Positions 55,576-64,000 of a DNA stretch of 64,000 bases are shown here, one piece after another. A model generated the notes under the pieces. It worked only from the letters and a program-made list of their open reading frames with translations, made no database searches and was not told the origin of the DNA. The position numbers were made by a program, and so were the translations under genes. Origin of the DNA: Paenibacillus sp. NAIST15-1 (GTDB taxonomy: Bacteria; Bacillota; Bacilli; Paenibacillales; Paenibacillaceae); NCBI RefSeq assembly GCF_001894745.1, contig NZ_BBYF01000011.1:142097-206096 (forward strand). Reading direction: 5' to 3'. Within the stretch, counting starts at the first letter, position 1, and each line of letters begins with the position of its first letter.

Positions 55576-56271
55576 TTATCCTGGTGAAAAGGTTCCGCTC
55601 CCGCTCACATGCTGCCTATCATACCAATGGTCGACAGCCGATTCCCCTACCTCGCTTAGTAATGGAACACGCGACTCCCTACGCTCGCCAAGAGTGAACA
55701 AACCGCTTCGAAACCCTTCATTCACCACATCCTCTGTATAGCCACTAAAGCTTAGCTGAAGGTTGCCCGACGCCTGAATGGTTCCCTTCACGTAATTAAC
55801 GACCATCGATGATCCTACTGTCTCCTTGAGGAGATAGGCGGTCTCATCAAATATGCCCTTGAAGCGACTCACAACAGACTGTCCGAATCGGAACTGCTCA
55901 ATCTGAGCCAGAACGCCAGCTCTAACCCATTCCCCCTCCTCTAATTCAGTCCGCAGCACATATTCCTTGTAAAACGTACGGTACCCTGCTCGCTCCTCAA
56001 AAGCCTCTTGAAGACGGGATCTTACTTGATCTAAAGTCTGACCTGTAATGGCAGCATATCGAGAATAGAATTCCTCATCTGTTATATGATTTACATCTAT
56101 GCTGCGAACAGGGTGTTCCACTGATCCAGCTTCGGTTAAAGTCGATGTTAATGTAGGCGTTACACGGGCGGCATTCTTCTCCGCATCCTCCACACTCGTA
56201 GTAAATTCCATGTTCATAGCGAATAGCAATAAAACCAAGACCACCAGCATGATTGCACTACTGCTCTTCAA
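55576..56271 (-). CDS. Hypothetical exported or membrane-anchored protein
   Basis: Protein of 231 residues with a TTG start after GAGGTGAGG. One N-terminal hydrophobic segment (about 5-21) suggests export with an uncleaved anchor, as no AxA site is clear. The rest is polar, mixed helix and strand, no Cys. I do not recognise the family. Own terminator. Confidence 0.6.
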   Translation of the reverse strand: MKSSSAIMLVVLVLLLFAMNMEFTTSVEDAEKNAARVTPTLTSTLTEAGSVEHPVRSIDVNHITDEEFYSRYAAITGQTLDQVRSRLQEAFEERAGYRTFYKEYVLRTELEEGEWVRAGVLAQIEQFRFGQSVVSRFKGIFDETAYLLKETVGSSMVVNYVKGTIQASGNLQLSFSGYTEDVVNEGFRSGLFTLGERRESRVPLLSEVGESAVDHWYDRQHVSGSGTFSPG

Positions 56272-56433
56272 GCAAGCCTCACCTCTTCTCTCCTCAACCC
56301 ATCAACCGTTCTGCATCAAGAAACGATGTACTTCCTTAACGTCCGAACTAGTAAATAAGGGACGACGCACAGCCAGGGCTGTACATGGACATGGCGAATC
56401 AAGCATACACGCTCCGAACTCTCCGCTTACCTG

Positions 56434-57378
56434 CTACGTAAGTACAAATCCTAAATAATGATCTTGCTGGATGATGGACTGTTTCATATTTTGCATAGAG
56501 ATTACTTGCTGTTCCGTCAACCTGCTAATGTCTGCATAGGTATGGTGATACACATAGGAAAATACATGTCGAAAATCGATGAAGTCATTCAATCGTGGTG
56601 TAATAAGCCTCGTGGAGCGATGGCTTGTGTAACCTTCCATCATTGCATCATGGAAGCGCTCGGCGAAGTTTCGCCGTTCTTCTGGAGCTTGCACAGTGGA
56701 GACAGCATGATAGATGGCGATCGCCACATCATATGCGTACCAATGGTATTCGCTGTCTCCGAAGTCAATGATAACTGGGGTATTCTGTTTAATCAGGAGA
56801 TTGCCCTGATGAAGATCGCCGTGAACAATTCCATACTCTGCGGGAGTAACCGTCTGTTCAGACAACCATTTGCAGTACTGCTCCCATTTGCTCCGCACAG
56901 TCGGATCAAGCTGATGATGCTCTTGTTGGTACAGTGCATGCTCCTTCCAATGCGGACGGACAAGAGGAGATCCATCGTAAGCTTCTGAAGCTGCATGCAT
57001 CTGCGCAAGGGCTGCCCCCCAATCCTTGAATAAGCGTTCATTCCACACTTGCTCATCATGGATCTGGATTCGTTGGCCTAATATCTTCTCATATATCGTA
57101 AAAAAGTGAGTTGGCAGGGAATGAACAAGTTGACCTCTTAAAGAAAGCGGTGCTGCAACCGGAATACCGTATTCATGAAGATATTGCACCCATTCCACTT
57201 CAGACTGAATATGTGCCGTATTATGAATTCCATGCTCATATAACTTTATAATGACAGGACTTCTCCCTACAATAGCTGCCTCGTAAACATTAAGATCGTA
57301 ACCACCAATTATATGCAATTCCGACCTGTCGCACCCGATGTAGTCACATACCTCCAGAAGCACTTCTTCCGGCGCCAT
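56434..57378 (-). CDS. Aminoglycoside phosphotransferase (APH)-fold kinase
   Basis: Kinase-fold protein of 314 residues; ATG 57378 follows GGGGGAG by eight bases. The catalytic loop is YGIVHGDLHQGNLLIK (Asp base in HGDLH), and IDFGDSEYHWYAYDVA gives the metal-binding Asp. It is closer in style to homoserine kinase-like or spore CotS-like APH relatives than to drug-modifying enzymes, so resistance should not be assumed. 20 bp after acpS on the same strand. Confidence 0.85.
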   Translation of the reverse strand: MAPEEVLLEVCDYIGCDRSELHIIGGYDLNVYEAAIVGRSPVIIKLYEHGIHNTAHIQSEVEWVQYLHEYGIPVAAPLSLRGQLVHSLPTHFFTIYEKILGQRIQIHDEQVWNERLFKDWGAALAQMHAASEAYDGSPLVRPHWKEHALYQQEHHQLDPTVRSKWEQYCKWLSEQTVTPAEYGIVHGDLHQGNLLIKQNTPVIIDFGDSEYHWYAYDVAIAIYHAVSTVQAPEERRNFAERFHDAMMEGYTSHRSTRLITPRLNDFIDFRHVFSYVYHHTYADISRLTEQQVISMQNMKQSIIQQDHYLGFVLT

Positions 57379-57398
57379 AATCTTACTCCCCCATTCCA

Positions 57399-57800
57399 CT
57401 ATGTATCTGACGTACGCCATTCTACAATAGCCTGTGCCGACGCAATGCTCGGCTGGTGCGAGATGCTAAGATGAATGCGATATTCGCTGCTGGACAAGCC
57501 GAGCCGCTTCCAAGCAGCTTTGCTCAATCGGGCAATCGGCTTGCCGAGCTGATCCGGCAATATCTCGATGTCTTGGAAGGAGATCACTTCTCCGATTCCC
57601 GTTCCAAACGCCTTCACGATCGCTTCCTTGGCAGCGAATCGGCCAGCGGCGAATTCGACCTGCCTTCCTCCCTTGGTCGCATATACGGCCTGTTCGCGTT
57701 CTGTTAGTATACGAGCGATAAATCGTACACCGATATGATCATGCAGCAGCTTGTTGACACGCTCAATTTCGATGATGTCATGCCCTAATCCATGTATCAT
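57399..57800 (-). CDS. acpS: Holo-[acyl-carrier-protein] synthase
   Basis: Phosphopantetheinyl transferase of 133 residues that activates ACP for fatty acid synthesis. ATG 57800 follows GGAGAGG. Mg-binding D8 in GLGHDIIEIERV and the Glu in FAAKEAIVKAFGTG are present, as is the C-terminal SISHQPSIASAQAIVE. Typical length. Upstream of, and probably co-transcribed with, the APH-fold gene. Confidence 0.95.
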   Translation of the reverse strand: MIHGLGHDIIEIERVNKLLHDHIGVRFIARILTEREQAVYATKGGRQVEFAAGRFAAKEAIVKAFGTGIGEVISFQDIEILPDQLGKPIARLSKAAWKRLGLSSSEYRIHLSISHQPSIASAQAIVEWRTSDT

Positions 57801-57955
57801 CCTGATCCTCTCCTTCCATGCGGCTTCGCCGATCAATTGCAGATCAACGCTTCCAGATATATACATGAAATTAATCTTGCGGTAATTGTATCACATGCAA
57901 GAGGCGCTGCCCAACCTATAACGGCTGACAGCGCCCACATACGCTCCAGAATCAA

Positions 57956-58786
57956 TTATTCGCCTACACGCCATTTCACCAAGAAATGAATCACAAGAAT
58001 CGATACTATGCTGTACCCCAGCAGTACGATGCTGTTCAGCATGACATCTGTTGTCCATCCAGTCAAAAGTACTCCCCGCATCGCCTCTGCCGCATATGTG
58101 GTCGGAAAAATATAGGCCACCCACTGCAATAATGATGGCAGCTGATGCATATCGACCATGACGGGCGACAGAAATGTAACGAACATCATCAGCGCCTGCA
58201 CAAGCATATTTGTCAGCTGGTGATTCGGCGACCAGAACCCGATGCCCACACCGACGCCAACAACACTGGTCAAGGACAATAGCACAACAATCGGCAGCGC
58301 CCATGTAATATGAAAATCAATGCCGTATCCCCATTTCCCAAATGATGCAAGCAATACAAAGGACGGAAGGGCACTCATTAAGCCTTTCAGCATATTGGCA
58401 ATTACGAAGTTCAGCTTGGATATCGGCAATGACAAGTAGTACGTAAAATGACCTTGATGCTTCTGCCACGATATCTCCTGCCCCATCGAGTTCATCCCCG
58501 TTACGATAATACCGAATATGAGGTTGCCGGCAATGACCCGGATCAATGCTTCATGACTCGGATTGTCAGTAAAAGAAATCATGAAGAGCATGGTTGTAAA
58601 TGGAAACATTGTTGACATCAACAGAACCCACACCCATGTGTCTCGAATGTTGGCGTATTGAATTCGGGTTAGGATTATAAACTCTGTCAACTTCCGCCCA
58701 ATTCCTCTTGTACCTGCGAATGGGACTGCTGATTTGACTGCAGACTGGCTGACGATATCAGATCTGCTTGCTGCTTCTGATTTCAT
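57956..58786 (-). CDS. ABC-2 type exporter permease
   Basis: Membrane protein of 276 residues with six helices after a polar N-terminal tail of about 40 residues. The GQEISWQKHQGHFTYYLSLPISKL loop region, given in part, and the SPVMVDMHQLPSLLQWVAYIFP near the end fit DrrB/NodJ-type exporters. Its ATG overlaps the ATPase stop (ATGA at 58783-58786), so the two are translated together. Substrate unknown: lipids, drugs or a peptide are all possible. Confidence 0.88.
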   Translation of the reverse strand: MKSEAASRSDIVSQSAVKSAVPFAGTRGIGRKLTEFIILTRIQYANIRDTWVWVLLMSTMFPFTTMLFMISFTDNPSHEALIRVIAGNLIFGIIVTGMNSMGQEISWQKHQGHFTYYLSLPISKLNFVIANMLKGLMSALPSFVLLASFGKWGYGIDFHITWALPIVVLLSLTSVVGVGVGIGFWSPNHQLTNMLVQALMMFVTFLSPVMVDMHQLPSLLQWVAYIFPTTYAAEAMRGVLLTGWTTDVMLNSIVLLGYSIVSILVIHFLVKWRVGE

Positions 58787-59736
58787 ACATCCTGCACCTC
58801 CTGCTCTGCTTGACGATCAATATGGAAATACACATCCTCTAAACTTGGCGGCTTTACCGCGTATTCCTCGATCGGCAAGTGAGGAGAACGAACAATATAA
58901 TCGAGCACAAGGCTCGCTTCTGATTTGTCTACGAGCAAACGAAGCCGGTTCTCGCCATCAATATGAAGCTGTCCCCACTGTCTCAAAGCCTGCTCGGCAG
59001 CCTCACGGCGGCCAAACTCCGTGGTCAGCTCGAATTTGAGCCGCTGATCGACCTTCTGCTTCAGCTTGGCGACCGCATCAATTACTAGCAAGCGTCCATG
59101 ATTGACCACTGCAACCCGATCCACTACCTGCTCTGCCTCAAGCACGTTGTGCGTAACTAGGATAATGGTCGCCCCTTCACGATTGCGTTCCTTAATTAAA
59201 TTCCATACGAGTCGGCGGTTCGTGGGATCCAGTTCATTCGTTGGCTCGTCGAAAATAAGGACTGGAAGACGGCCGATCAATGCAGTCCCGATGCCAATCA
59301 TCCGCCGTTGCCCTCCAGACAAATGCTTTAGCTGCTTATCGCGAAAGTTAGACAATCCCACCATCTCCAGCAACTCCGCTGACTGTCTTACGGCGTCCGC
59401 TTTTGTCATTCCTCGCAGGCGCCCGGTAAACTCCAGCGCTTCTTGTGCTTTCAACACAGACAAAACATGCGGATCCTGCGAGAAATAGGCAACCTGCTGT
59501 GCCACATATTTCGTATGGCGCGATACATCCATCCCCTTGAATAGCACCTTTCCTTCTGTAGGTTTCAGGTGGCCAATCATCTGCTTGATCAGGGTTGATT
59601 TGCCCGCTCCATTGGGGCCAAGCACCCCCAATATTTCACCTTCTTGCACTTGCAGCGAAATATCTACATTCGCCTTCACCTTGCCGCGTTTATACATTTG
59701 ACTCACATGGTCGAGTTCATAAATAACAGGATTCAC
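58783..59736 (-). CDS. ABC transporter ATPase (DrrA/NodI-like)
   Basis: ATPase of 317 residues with a GTG start after GGGAGGGG. Walker A GPNGAGKST, signature LSGGQRRMIGIGTALI, Walker B LIFDEPTNELDP and the His of LVTHNVLEAEQ are all intact. The C-terminal 90 residues are the extension usual in DrrA-like exporters. The partner permease follows. No export substrate or regulator is adjacent. Confidence 0.92.
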   Translation of the reverse strand: MNPVIYELDHVSQMYKRGKVKANVDISLQVQEGEILGVLGPNGAGKSTLIKQMIGHLKPTEGKVLFKGMDVSRHTKYVAQQVAYFSQDPHVLSVLKAQEALEFTGRLRGMTKADAVRQSAELLEMVGLSNFRDKQLKHLSGGQRRMIGIGTALIGRLPVLIFDEPTNELDPTNRRLVWNLIKERNREGATIILVTHNVLEAEQVVDRVAVVNHGRLLVIDAVAKLKQKVDQRLKFELTTEFGRREAAEQALRQWGQLHIDGENRLRLLVDKSEASLVLDYIVRSPHLPIEEYAVKPPSLEDVYFHIDRQAEQEVQDV

Positions 59737-59857
59737 GTTCCACCCCTCCCTATATGGTAAATGATACCTATAGGGTTTGGTAGCAACAAGCGACCATCGA
59801 TGGATCTTATATTCGTTCTCCAGGTGAATAAGCTGCTCCGTCCGTAGACGGAGTACT

Positions 59858-60115
59858 TATAGACGGCGTTCTCCCTGCTGACGATGTCCTCCATAAGCGG
59901 AATTTCACTGTAGACAGTGTCTCTCTTTAGGCAACGCTCTCCTGTTGACGAAATCCCCCTGCAGATAGTGTCGATAGTGTCTCTCTTCAGACAATGCTCT
60001 CCTGTTGATGAAGTTTCCTTGCAGGTAGTGTCTCTCTTCAGACAACGCTCTCCTGTTGATGAAGTTTCCCTGCAAATAGTATCTCTCTTCAGATAATGCT
60101 CTCCTGTTGATGAAA
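59858..60115. repeat. Tandem 51-bp repeats, each able to form a hairpin
   Basis: Three near-identical 51-bp units at 59917-59967, 59977-60027 and 60028-60078, a partial fourth at 60079-60115, and a decayed one from about 59858. A 9-bp insert (59968-59976) copies the unit's own first bases. Each unit contains CTTCA-GA-CAAC and GTTG-A-TGAAG arms around GCTCTCCT, so each could fold as a hairpin; changes in some copies keep the pairing (CAAC to CAAT opposite GTTG). 51 is a multiple of three and one frame stays open for about 63 codons, but it has no ribosome site and ends inside the fourth copy, so I do not call a gene. Confidence 0.85.
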
Positions 60116-60153
60116 ATTCTGCACTCCCCCTGGTGTAAAGTTCTTGCCCTGCC

Positions 60154-60205
60154 GAATCTTTAATGTTAACCTTTATTTAATATTATTGGTTAACATTAAA
60201 GATTC
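60154..60205. promoter_or_regulatory. BirA operator overlapping the bioA promoter
   Basis: TGTTAACC-N16-GGTTAACA is the Bacillus-type biotin repressor box. It sits inside a perfect inverted repeat with 18-bp arms: GAATCTTTAATGTTAACC (60154-60171) and its complement (60188-60205), loop of 16 bp. A promoter TTTAAT-16-TATTAT fits within. Biotin-dependent repression of bioA by BirA follows. Confidence 0.88.
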
Positions 60206-60241
60206 AGAGCGTTCGTTATTTACAAAGGAGCTGGGAATGAG

Positions 60242-61627
60242 ATGGAAACAGAAAGACGGGAATCTCTTCTACATAAGGATCGTTCGTATGTCTGGCATCC
60301 CTTTACACAAATGAAGGAGTATGCCGATCGTGATCATGTGTTAATTGAACGTGCGGAGGGCATGTATGTATACGATGCAGAAGGGCGTCGCTATTACGAC
60401 ACCGTGTCTTCTTGGTGGTGCAACCTTCACGGACATGGGCATCCACGCATTAAGGCCGCGATTGCCGAGCAGTTGGATCAGTTCGATCACATTATGTTCA
60501 GCGGCTTAACTCATGCCCCAGGGATAGAACTGGCGGAGAAGCTTGTCCAGTTTAGCCCCGAGGGGCTAAATAAGGTATTCTATTCGGACAATGGATCGAC
60601 TGCTGTGGAAGTGGCTATTAAGATGTCCTTCCAATACTGGCAGCAGATCGGCCGCCCTTCGAAGACAAAGTTCGTTTATTTGGAAGGCAGCTATCATGGT
60701 GATACATTGGGCGCGGTAAGTGTGGGCGGAGTTCCGCTCTACCATTCACTTTTCAAGCCGCTTCTGTTCCATGCCCACCGCGTGCCTGCGCCGGATATGC
60801 GCACTGCTCGCATATCCGGCCCTATTGGCGAGCGGGAGGTAGCGGAGGCGGCACTAGCGCCGGTGCGCGAGCTGTTCGAACGCGAGGGTGATACACTCGC
60901 GGGCATCCTCGTCGAGCCGATGCTGATGGGCGCTGGCGGCATGATCATGACGCCTGCCGCTTATATGCAAGGCTTACGCGAGCTGTGCTCTGCGTACGAT
61001 GTCCATCTTATTGCGGACGAGGTCGCAACGGGGTTCGGGCGAACGGGCAAGATGTTCGCCTGTGAGCACGCCGGGGTCAGCCCCGACATCATGTGTCTCA
61101 GCAAGGGGCTGACCGCAGGCATAATGCCGCTCGCGGCTACACTGTGCCGCGACAGCATCTACGCCGCGTTCTACGATGATTACGCGGCGCAGAAGACATT
61201 CTTCCACGGCCACAGCTTTACCGGCAATCCGGTGGCGTGCGCCGTGGCCCTCGCTTCCCTGCGCCTGTTCGAGGAGGAGCATACACTCGAACGAGCGCAG
61301 GACACCATTGCCGCGCTCAGTTCGGCGATGCGCGGCATTGCCGAGCTGCCACACGTTGCAAATGTGCGGCAGCTCGGGTTCGTTGCGGCGTTCGACCTAT
61401 ATGAGGATGTCGAGCACCGCAAACCATTTGCTCCCGAGCAGCGCATCGGGGCGCAAATGTACGAGGCGGGCTTCGAGGATGGACTCATCCTCCGCCCGCT
61501 CGGGGACACCCTCTACTTCTGGCTGCCGCTATGCGCCACGCCAGACGATGTGCATGACATCGCCGCTCGCACCATCCGGGTGCTCCACCGCGTTCTGCTG
61601 CTGCAAGCGCCAGCGTGCTTAGAGTAA
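60242..61627 (+). CDS. bioA: Adenosylmethionine-8-amino-7-oxononanoate aminotransferase
   Basis: PLP enzyme of biotin synthesis, 461 residues (DAPA synthase). WHPFTQMKEY near the N-terminus and the PLP lysine K288 in CLSKGLTAG are typical, as is YSDNGSTAVEVAIKM. AAAGGAG is 11 bases before the ATG. A BirA box lies directly upstream. No other bio gene follows, which is unusual: in Bacillus bioA sits in the bioWAFDB operon. The second half of the gene (from about 60780) is visibly GC-richer than the first and than the neighbours. Confidence 0.96.
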   Translation: METERRESLLHKDRSYVWHPFTQMKEYADRDHVLIERAEGMYVYDAEGRRYYDTVSSWWCNLHGHGHPRIKAAIAEQLDQFDHIMFSGLTHAPGIELAEKLVQFSPEGLNKVFYSDNGSTAVEVAIKMSFQYWQQIGRPSKTKFVYLEGSYHGDTLGAVSVGGVPLYHSLFKPLLFHAHRVPAPDMRTARISGPIGEREVAEAALAPVRELFEREGDTLAGILVEPMLMGAGGMIMTPAAYMQGLRELCSAYDVHLIADEVATGFGRTGKMFACEHAGVSPDIMCLSKGLTAGIMPLAATLCRDSIYAAFYDDYAAQKTFFHGHSFTGNPVACAVALASLRLFEEEHTLERAQDTIAALSSAMRGIAELPHVANVRQLGFVAAFDLYEDVEHRKPFAPEQRIGAQMYEAGFEDGLILRPLGDTLYFWLPLCATPDDVHDIAARTIRVLHRVLLLQAPACLE

Positions 61628-61717
61628 AGGGAACCAGCGGAGAAATTAAGCCCAGTTAAACATAAAAGAAAGAAATCATAGAAAGATGACTCTGGCTTAG
61701 GCTGGGGATTCGGATTC

Positions 61718-61791
61718 GGTCTTGGTCTTGGTCTTGGTCTTGGTCTTGGTCTTGGTCTTGGTCTCGATCTTGGTCTTAGTCTCGGTCTCGC
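61718..61791. repeat. GGTCTT hexanucleotide microsatellite
   Basis: Seven perfect GGTCTT copies (61718-61759) are followed by about five degenerate ones (GGTCTC, GATCTT, GGTCTT, AGTCTC, GGTCTC). It lies in the non-coding stretch 61628-62321. The minus strand reads as Arg-Pro repeats in a frame that overlaps the bioA end, probably by chance. The remaining gap (61860-62178) is AT-rich and shows no gene. Confidence 0.85.
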
Positions 61792-62178
61792 GGTTCCGGT
61801 CTCGGGTCTAGGTTTTTGCTTCGGCATTTGGCATTTGGCTTCGACCGACAGCATTTTACGGCGTTGGTGAGATCAATGCAACTAATTGAACACACTTATC
61901 TGCACGTACTACTATTTTGTACAATGTGAATGGACAAACAAGAGAAATGTCTATACAAAGGTGGACAAAGACAATAGTATGTCCTCCACACCTGAATTTC
62001 TATATATAGAAACAAATACGAACATATATCACCATATATAGATAAAAATAGCTTCTAGGAATATACCTCTCCTCCGAAAATGTGTCCACCATTTGAAAGG
62101 CATTTCAGTGTTTTTTCCTCCGCAAGAGGACAAATCACACACCCAAATGCTATCACTAGACAAGCAATACAAACAACA

Positions 62179-62247
62179 AGAGCCCTGTGGATACACCAGA
62201 GGAATTCCATCAATATTGGAATTAGGTTCTGGCCTCCATAGGGCTCT
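62179..62247 (-). terminator. Long imperfect hairpin after murB
   Basis: AGAGCCCT and AGGGCTCT close a structure with inner CCAGA/TCTGG and AATTCC/GGAATT stems. On the minus strand it is followed by TTGTTGTTT, so it may terminate murB, 75 bp from the stop. Confidence 0.6.
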
Positions 62248-62321
62248 ATAACTTTTGCAACTAGTCTGAATTGTATGCTGCTCCGTTTATCTCAAACCAT
62301 TTACAAGATCAGAGGATGTGA

Positions 62322-63239
62322 TTATTCGTCTTCGCCAATGATGCGAACTTCAGTTTCGAGCTCGACGCCGAATCGTTCGTTAACTGTCTTTTGTACGTGG
62401 CGAATAAGAGAGATATATTCGCCTGCAGTCGCATTGTCCACGTTAACGATGAATCCTGCATGCTTCGTGGATACTTCAGCACCACCCAAACGCGTTCCCT
62501 GCAGACCGGATTCTTGAATGAGCTGTCCCGCGTAATGCCCCGGAGGACGTTTAAAGACACTGCCGCAAGATGGATATTCAAGCGGCTGCTTCGATTCACG
62601 CAAAAATGTTAGTTCATCCATCTTCGCCTTAATTGCATCATATTCTCCTGGCACAAGTGAGAACGTTGCTTCCAGCACCATATATCCTTTCGGACCGATG
62701 TTGCTGCGGCGATATCCTAATTCAAGCTGCTCCTTGGTAAGCCGAACTAGCTCCCCTTCCGGCGTAAGCACCAGCGTACTTTCTAATACATCCGCAATCT
62801 CTCCGCCGTATGCACCAGCATTCATGTACAATGCTCCACCTACAGAACCCGGTATGCCGCAAGCGAATTCAAGTCCCGACAAATGATGCTCCCGCGCGGC
62901 ACGCGATACGTCGATAATTGCCGCACCACTCTGCGCGATGATCTGATCTCCGCGGCGTTCGATTTTGTTCAACTTGTTCAAATTGACAACAATTCCTCGA
63001 ATTCCGCCATCCTTCACGATTAGATTGGAGCCGAATCCAAGGATCGTTAGCGGCAGTTCATGCTGACGTGCGAAATCAATGACAACTTGCAGCCCTTCGT
63101 AATTATCGGGCGTTACATACAAATCGGCCTTGCCACCCATTCGGGTATAAGTATGTTCTTTGAGCCATTCACCTTGTTTTATCGAATCTTCCGCAATCCG
63201 TTTACATAATTCATGATACCGTTCTGAGAGGTTATGCAT
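62322..63239 (-). CDS. murB: UDP-N-acetylenolpyruvoylglucosamine reductase
   Basis: FAD-dependent enzyme of 305 residues, second step of UDP-MurNAc synthesis. [26 protein letters not shown] and [21 protein letters not shown] (read in parts) form the FAD site; the catalytic Ser is in [10 protein letters not shown] and KHAGFIVN follows. No tyrosine-loop insert, so it is the shorter type II enzyme usual in Firmicutes. AAGGATGG precedes the ATG. It stands alone rather than in the mur/fts cluster. Confidence 0.96.
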   Translation of the reverse strand: MHNLSERYHELCKRIAEDSIKQGEWLKEHTYTRMGGKADLYVTPDNYEGLQVVIDFARQHELPLTILGFGSNLIVKDGGIRGIVVNLNKLNKIERRGDQIIAQSGAAIIDVSRAAREHHLSGLEFACGIPGSVGGALYMNAGAYGGEIADVLESTLVLTPEGELVRLTKEQLELGYRRSNIGPKGYMVLEATFSLVPGEYDAIKAKMDELTFLRESKQPLEYPSCGSVFKRPPGHYAGQLIQESGLQGTRLGGAEVSTKHAGFIVNVDNATAGEYISLIRHVQKTVNERFGVELETEVRIIGEDE

Positions 63240-63579
63240 GCTATTCCATCCTTACTTATCTTATTCATTCAACCTTACCATTACATTCATTTCACATTAA
63301 CATCCATTATAGCCATACCAATAAGAGAGTGTTCGCCTATGTGAAGCTCTCTATCGTTGTATGGACGTTCCCTTACATACATTCCAGTATATCAAATTTT
63401 CTCAGACAATTAAGATGGCAAAAGTCACCCCTTGTCCAAGCCCGCATGTATGCCCCTAGTCTCATGAAAGATAATCAGTACGTGGGGCCACTACTCCAAC
63501 ATATGCACGAACATGGGCGAATGGCAACAATAGTGAGGGCGGCGCATTGATAGTGAAGCTGCAAATGATGCAAAAGCCT

Positions 63580-63774
63580 GTTACATGCAAATAAGGACAA
63601 GTTCTGATGATACGCAATCAAGATGCAACTGATTCGAAACGGCGTTAATGCTCTGCTGATGCCGCTCAATCAAAGATAGAGATGATTCGCAAATGCGTTA
63701 CACGCAAACATAAATAGAGACACAGAACCAAAAGGGTAGATGATTCATCACTCCGTAACATGCAAGCATAAATA
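63580..63774. repeat. Degenerate tandem repeat, period about 53-64 bp
   Basis: GTTACATGCAAATAAGGACA (63580), GTTAATGC (63644), GTTACACGCAAACATAAATA (63697) and GTAACATGCAAGCATAAATA (63755) recur at near-regular spacing; three are preceded at about 14 bp by GATTC. The stretch 63240-63579 before it holds no gene that I can support; short frames there lack ribosome sites. Confidence 0.55.
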
Positions 63775-63957
63775 AGATTTGAGACCTTATCATCGAAGTT
63801 GTCTTGGTGATTGAAATACGCTCGTTCCATACAGTGGCATAGTACGGTTACAAGTATGCTTTCAACGAATGTCCATTTCTTCATTCATGGTCCAAGGTCA
63901 TTACTGGGAAATAGGAAGTCGGAAGGTGCAGAAGCTGTGAATCTCAGAAGCAATCAG

Positions 63958-64000
63958 AACCACCCGTCCAACGGGTGGTTTGCACTTGGGGTATAACCCC
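63958..64000. other. Two adjacent hairpins at the window edge, possible IS200/IS605-type end
   Basis: AACCACCCGT-CCA-ACGGGTGGTT (63958-63980) is a perfect 10-bp hairpin; GGGG-TATAA-CCCC follows at 63988-64000 and is cut by the edge. Subterminal hairpins of this kind mark the ends of IS200/IS605 elements, which carry no inverted repeats. No transposase is visible within the window, so this is tentative; a terminator for a leftward gene beyond the edge is the alternative. Confidence 0.35.

Noticed and set aside
56434..57378. Aminoglycoside resistance gene
   Set aside because: Only the general APH kinase fold is evident; the context with acpS and the sequence style do not support a drug-modifying enzyme.
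59914..60096. Open frame of about 63 codons through the 51-bp repeats
   Set aside because: Starts after a stop with only GTG codons, no ribosome site, and ends inside the last repeat. Unit length of 51 bp explains the open frame.
59858..60115. CRISPR-like look of the repeat block
   Set aside because: Repeats are contiguous, with no unique spacers, and no cas genes are present.
61513..61854. Minus-strand frame with Arg-Pro repeats
   Set aside because: It is the translation of the GGTCTT microsatellite, overlaps the bioA 3' end antisense, and has no ribosome site.
63666..63884. Minus-strand frame of 72 codons near the right edge
   Set aside because: No ribosome site, overlaps the degenerate repeat, no recognisable composition.

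Overview
The window is a stretch of chromosome from a low-to-mid GC, spore-former-type Firmicute, most likely Paenibacillus or a close relative. This is inferred from several things: strong AGGAGG-type ribosome binding sites in front of nearly every gene, frequent TTG and GTG starts, LplABC-type sugar transporters with a membrane-bound AraC regulator, YneF, YcxB and HelD homologues, cre-like sites, and a BirA operator of the Bacillus type. No rRNA, tRNA, CRISPR array, prophage or complete insertion sequence was seen.

Layout. 1-3.4 kb (minus strand): end of a two-component pair, D-Ala-D-Ala ligase, and an amidase-fold protein. 3.8-6.6 kb: aconitase with its own promoter and terminator. 6.8-12.5 kb: small single-gene units (HxlR regulator with divergent SDR, HTH regulator with divergent flavin reductase, GT61 glycosyltransferase, permease). 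12.7-20.3 kb: a NosL/propeller/two-component/NosD-NosL-NosY-NosF island that looks like the maturation machinery of nitrous oxide reductase, but with no nosZ in view. 20.4-28 kb: a sugar ABC transporter and Gfo/Idh/MocA oxidoreductase operon with a divergent AraC-type regulator and a perfect cre site. 28.2-36.3 kb: IclR regulator, alpha/beta hydrolase, a superoxide dismutase with a long extra N-terminal region, an orphan adenine methylase, a 47-residue membrane peptide, PhzF, HelD.

36.3-43.7 kb: a probable small RNA gene, YcxB and a conserved hypothetical, folE, yneF, a QueG protein fused to a DNA-alkyl transferase, a DUF402 phosphatase, GNAT, and sodA behind a long palindrome. 44-49.9 kb: cysK, a TVP38 membrane protein, two half-size chromate transporters co-transcribed with a ROK regulator, peptide deformylase. 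50.3-55.5 kb: a secreted multidomain GH85 endoglycosidase behind a cre-like operator, mutY, a lipoprotein cytochrome c, and a membrane-anchored L12-type domain. 55.6-59.7 kb: hypothetical, aminoglycoside-phosphotransferase-like protein, acpS, a two-gene ABC exporter. 59.8-64 kb: a tandem hairpin repeat array, a BirA operator with 18-bp arms in front of a lone bioA, a hexanucleotide microsatellite, murB, and a gene-poor end with a second degenerate repeat and two adjacent hairpins at the edge.

The most interesting items are the nos accessory island without nosZ, which has its own sensor pair and a histidine-bearing beta-propeller lipoprotein; the promoter-hairpin unit at 36.4 kb; two gene fusions (QueG-Ogt and helical-domain-SOD); and the repeat arrays flanking bioA and at the right end. 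All functional statements are from sequence reading only; no database search was possible.
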